Shown here one piece after another: positions 61,715-64,000 of a DNA stretch of 64,000 bases. Origin of the DNA: Verrucomicrobiia bacterium (GTDB lineage: Bacteria; Zixibacteria; MSB-5A5; DSPP01). Within the stretch, counting starts at the first letter, position 1. Every line of letters starts with the position of its first letter. Where the stretch lies: NCBI GenBank assembly GCA_035574275.1, contig DATLYY010000022.1:62001-126000 (forward strand). Reading direction: 5' to 3'. A program made the translations under genes and the position numbers. The notes beneath the pieces were generated by a model, which worked only from the letters and a program-made list of their open reading frames with translations, was not told the origin of the DNA and searched no databases.

Positions 61715-62164
61715 ATGCATACTGCCTTAAGCAAAAGCTCCGCCTCTTTTGGAAAGCAGCAGGAATTTTCAGCGATTGCCAAGTTGGTTAGTGAGGATTT
61801 TGATGTATATGTGACGTTGATTGATAATAAACAAATTGATTGCATTTTACGCTTACCTAACAGAAAATATCTAGATATTCAAATAAAAGCGAGATCCAAA
61901 GATGCCAAGCAAAGTCATACATTTGCGCCGTTGTCCTTTAAAGCCAGAAAAAACTTCTATTTTGTTTTCTATACAGAGAAGAGCGGTGATTATTGGATTA
62001 TGCCATCAAGAAGCGTAAGAGTGTTTGGAAAGATAAATAAAGGTGGGAAGAATGTTGACAAAGTGACTTTGAGAATTCCCCCTTCAACCCGCTCTATAAA
62101 ATGGAATATTTTCCAGCGGTATAGAAATGAGAAAGGGTTTAGTTTGTTGAGGGCCTATCGTTGA
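61715..62164 (+). CDS. Hypothetical protein with PD-(D/E)XK nuclease-like pattern
   Basis: A 149-residue protein I cannot name. The stretch KLVSEDFDVYVTLIDNKQIDCILRLPNRKYLDIQIKARSKD has the spacing of a restriction-endonuclease fold: an acidic helix, then I-D-C-I-L, a β-hairpin, and Q-x-K (as DIQIKA), similar to DUF4365-type nucleases. Base composition is clearly AT-richer than the neighbours, suggesting recent transfer. Its stop overlaps the transposase start (TTGA). The GTG/ATG choice is uncertain; ATG 61715 follows GGGG. Confidence 0.6.
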   Translation: MHTALSKSSASFGKQQEFSAIAKLVSEDFDVYVTLIDNKQIDCILRLPNRKYLDIQIKARSKDAKQSHTFAPLSFKARKNFYFVFYTEKSGDYWIMPSRSVRVFGKINKGGKNVDKVTLRIPPSTRSIKWNIFQRYRNEKGFSLLRAYR

Positions 62165-62718
62165 GAGCGTTGTCTGAGAATTTGCGCCGCCGTTCCATCC
62201 GCCTACCCGCCTACGATTATTCTCAAGCTGGTGCCTACTTTGTTACCATATGTACCCTGAACCGTGAATGCTTGTTTGGAAAGGTGATGGATGGAAAGGT
62301 GCAATTGAACCCATTTGGTTGTGTGGTTGAAGAAGAGTGGCTAAAAACCGCCGAATTACGACCATGTATTGAATTGGGCACATCCGTTGTCATGCCCAAT
62401 CATTTTCACGGTATAATCGTCATCAATGACGAATGTAGGGGCACGGCGCGCCGTGCCCCTACGGTTTCCCGATTCGGGAAACCGGTTGCAGGCGCGTTAT
62501 CGACAGTCATACGCTCATTCAAATCCGCCGTTACAAAACGGATTAACGACCTTCGCCGTACGCCCGGGAATGTCGTTTGGCAGCGCAATTATTATGAGCA
62601 TATTATTCGGAATGAGGACGATTGGAAAAAAATCCACGATTACATCGTTTACAATCCAGAAAAATGGATGGTTGATGCGGAGAATCCGGATCGTATCAAT
62701 CGTAAATTGGGATTATGA
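62161..62718 (+). CDS. Y1 HUH transposase (REP-associated tyrosine transposase type)
   Basis: A 185-residue single-strand transposase of the IS200-like RAYT group. Motifs: RRRSIRLPAYDYSQAGAYFVTICTLNRECLFG (family opening), the HUH pair in VVMPNHFHGIIVIN near residues 77-90, and the nucleophile Tyr in WQRNYYEHIIRNEDDWKKIHDYIVYNPEKW near 140-168. Between the HUH motif and the next conserved helix (GALSTVIRSFKSAVTKRIN) the DNA is a perfect 28-bp palindrome coding in frame. TTG start overlapping the previous gene; its TGA overlaps the tryptophanase ATG. Confidence 0.9.
   Translation: MRALSENLRRRSIRLPAYDYSQAGAYFVTICTLNRECLFGKVMDGKVQLNPFGCVVEEEWLKTAELRPCIELGTSVVMPNHFHGIIVINDECRGTARRAPTVSRFGKPVAGALSTVIRSFKSAVTKRINDLRRTPGNVVWQRNYYEHIIRNEDDWKKIHDYIVYNPEKWMVDAENPDRINRKLGL
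62435..62462. repeat. Perfect 28-bp palindrome inside the transposase gene
   Basis: Arms GTAGGGGCACGGCG (62435-62448) and its exact reverse complement (62449-62462), with no loop. The size and GC-rich form are like REP hairpins, which are the substrates of this transposase class. It is translated in frame as part of the enzyme (residues CRGTARRAPT). Confidence 0.9.
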
Positions 62719-64000
62719 CCAAAACCATCATCGAACCGTTTAAAATCAAATCGGTCGAACCGATTAAAATGACCACCCATGCCCAGCGGGAAGAAATCAT
62801 AAAACAGGCGCACTACAACCCGTTTCTCATCCACGCCGAAAACGTGCTTATCGATTTATTGACCGACAGCGGCACCTCGGCGATGTCCTCCGAACAATGG
62901 GCGGCGATGATGCGGGGGGATGAGTCCTACGCCGGCGCGCAGAGCTTTTTCCGCTTCGAAGCGGTGGTCAAGGAAATCTTCGGTTTTTCGCAAATCATCC
63001 CCACCCATCAGGGCCGGGCGGCGGAGAAAATCCTGTTTTCCATAATAGGGGGGAAGGGAAAAACCATTATCTCCAACACTCATTTCGACACCACCCGCGC
63101 CAATATCGAATTCACCGGGGCGGAAGCCCTCGATTTGGTCATCCCGGAAGGGAAAATCCCCTCCGCCGTTCACCCCTTCAAGGGAAATATTGATTTACAG
63201 AAATTGGAAGAAACAACCAAGAGAATCGGCCCTTCAAACATTCCTTTGGTGATGCTCACGGTCACCAACAACTCCGGCGGCGGCCAGCCGGTCTCCATGG
63301 CAAATATTAAGGCAGCACGGGAAATTTGCCGAAGGTTCGGTATCCCGCTTTTCATCGATGCCTGCCGCTTCGCCGAAAACGCCTACTTTATCAAACTGCG
63401 CGAGGAGGGATACGCGCATAAACGGGTCTACGACATTGCCCGCGAAATGTTCACCTATGCCGATGGCTGCACAATGAGCGCCAAAAAAGACGGTCTCGCC
63501 AATATCGGCGGCTTTTTGGCATTGAATAATGAAGAATGGGCCACCGCCGCCCGGAATTTATTGATTCTCACCGAGGGTTTTGCCACCTACGGTGGTCTGG
63601 CCGGCCGGGATTTGGATGCCATTGCCGTCGGTCTGCGCGAAGTGCTGGAGGAGGATTATTTGAAATACCGCATCCGCTGCATGACCTATTTTGGCGAAAA
63701 ACTGACCGCCATCGGCGTGCCGATTATCCAGCCCCCCGGCGGCCACGCCATCTACATTGACGCCAAGGCCATGCTCTCTCACATTCCGGTCGAACAGTAT
63801 CCCGGCCAGGCGTTGGTGGCCGAGCTTTTCATCGAGGGCGGCATCCGCGCCGTCGAAATCGGCAGCGTGATGTTCGGCAAAAAAGACCCCCAAACTGAAA
63901 GATTGATACCGGCCGAAATGGAACTTGTCCGTTTGGCCCTGCCCCGCCGCGTTTACACGCAGAGTCATGTCGATTACTGTGTCGAAATCATCGAAAACAT
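62715..64000 (+). CDS. tnaA: Tryptophanase (tryptophan indole-lyase), 3' truncated by window edge
   Basis: A PLP β-lyase that splits tryptophan to indole, pyruvate and ammonia. 428 codons are present, roughly 30-40 missing. Seen: PFLIHAENVLIDLLTDSGTSAMSSEQWAAMMRGDESYAG, FQIIPTHQGRAAE-like SQIIPTHQGRAAEKILF, PLFIDACRFAENA, and the PLP lysine in CTMSAKKDGLANIGGF near residue 257. It is favoured over tyrosine phenol-lyase because the segment GIRAVEIGS has Ile where phenol-lyases have the substrate-binding Arg (as SMERG). The ATG overlaps the transposase stop (ATGA). Confidence 0.9.
   Translation, partial: MTKTIIEPFKIKSVEPIKMTTHAQREEIIKQAHYNPFLIHAENVLIDLLTDSGTSAMSSEQWAAMMRGDESYAGAQSFFRFEAVVKEIFGFSQIIPTHQGRAAEKILFSIIGGKGKTIISNTHFDTTRANIEFTGAEALDLVIPEGKIPSAVHPFKGNIDLQKLEETTKRIGPSNIPLVMLTVTNNSGGGQPVSMANIKAAREICRRFGIPLFIDACRFAENAYFIKLREEGYAHKRVYDIAREMFTYADGCTMSAKKDGLANIGGFLALNNEEWATAARNLLILTEGFATYGGLAGRDLDAIAVGLREVLEEDYLKYRIRCMTYFGEKLTAIGVPIIQPPGGHAIYIDAKAMLSHIPVEQYPGQALVAELFIEGGIRAVEIGSVMFGKKDPQTERLIPAEMELVRLALPRRVYTQSHVDYCVEIIEN

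Noticed and set aside
1-64000. CRISPR arrays, prophage, integrase or defence islands
   Set aside because: No regularly spaced direct repeats, cas genes, phage structural genes or integrases were seen. The only mobile features are the Y1 transposase and the GIY-YIG/tRNA arrangement.

Overview
The window is a gene-dense, GC-rich (roughly 55%) stretch of a Gram-negative chromosome. It carries a TonB receptor, an Omp85-type barrel, an MlaE/MlaF pair, periplasmic parvulins and a PorV/PorQ-like barrel. The origin looks like an uncultivated lineage near the Fibrobacterota-Chlorobi-Bacteroidota (FCB) group, possibly Zixibacteria-like. Four things point that way: a secreted Asp-box protein ending in two dockerin-like repeats of the kind common in such genomes, the PorV-like gene, a complete bacillithiol locus, and recurrent promoters of the form TTG-N19/20-TAnnTT(TG), which resemble the Bacteroidota -33/-7 promoter. 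Many genes also have good AGGAGG-type ribosome sites, unlike classical Bacteroidota. The taxonomic placement is inference.

Layout. 1-3.3 kb: end of a TonB receptor, a UPF0104/LPG-flippase-like membrane protein and a thiol-peroxidase-like protein with an altered active site. 3.3-6.8 kb: bshC-bshA-bshB, the whole bacillithiol pathway. 6.9-10.2 kb: selenocysteine locus, tRNA-Sec(UCA)-selA-selB. 10.2-15.5 kb: amidohydrolase, nfeD-slipin pair, glutamine synthetase. 15.5-24.6 kb: gatA-gatB-purN, Omp85-like barrel, glycosyltransferase 39, purC-purH. 24.6-36.0 kb: a long run of nearly all overlapping housekeeping genes (smg-like, coaBC, UDG, dnaB, mlaE, mlaF, radA, tgt, yajC, def, fmt, rng). 36.0-41.6 kb, minus strand: Asp-box/dockerin protein, PpiD-like chaperone, glutamate dehydrogenase and a YfiT/BstA-type bacillithiol transferase. 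41.7-46.3 kb: rhomboid protease, GNAT, dnaE. 46.5-51.9 kb: an envelope and redox block (two thioredoxin-like proteins, HMA metal-binding protein, PorV-like barrel, double-parvulin chaperone, polyprenol/diacylglycerol kinase-like protein). 52-54.4 kb: cold-shock protein, a threonine aldolase fused to a UPF0158 domain, and a free UPF0158 protein. 54.4-56.1 kb, minus strand: GT4 glycosyltransferase, tRNA-Gly, a GIY-YIG nuclease lying between that tRNA and a damaged copy of it, and tRNA-Tyr. 56.2-61.7 kb: lemA, RNase P RNA (rnpB), recJ, meaB, methylmalonyl-CoA mutase large subunit. 61.7-64 kb: an AT-rich nuclease-like gene, a Y1 (RAYT-type) transposase with a perfect palindrome inside its coding sequence, and tryptophanase running off the end.

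Most genes are ordinary housekeeping genes packed with 1-11 nt overlaps. The most unusual parts are the tRNA-Gly/GIY-YIG/tRNA-fragment arrangement, the transposase with the embedded palindrome, the threonine aldolase-UPF0158 fusion next to a second UPF0158 protein, the tRNA-Sec gene that ends 5 nt before the selA start codon, and the recurring promoter architecture with several apparently leaderless genes.
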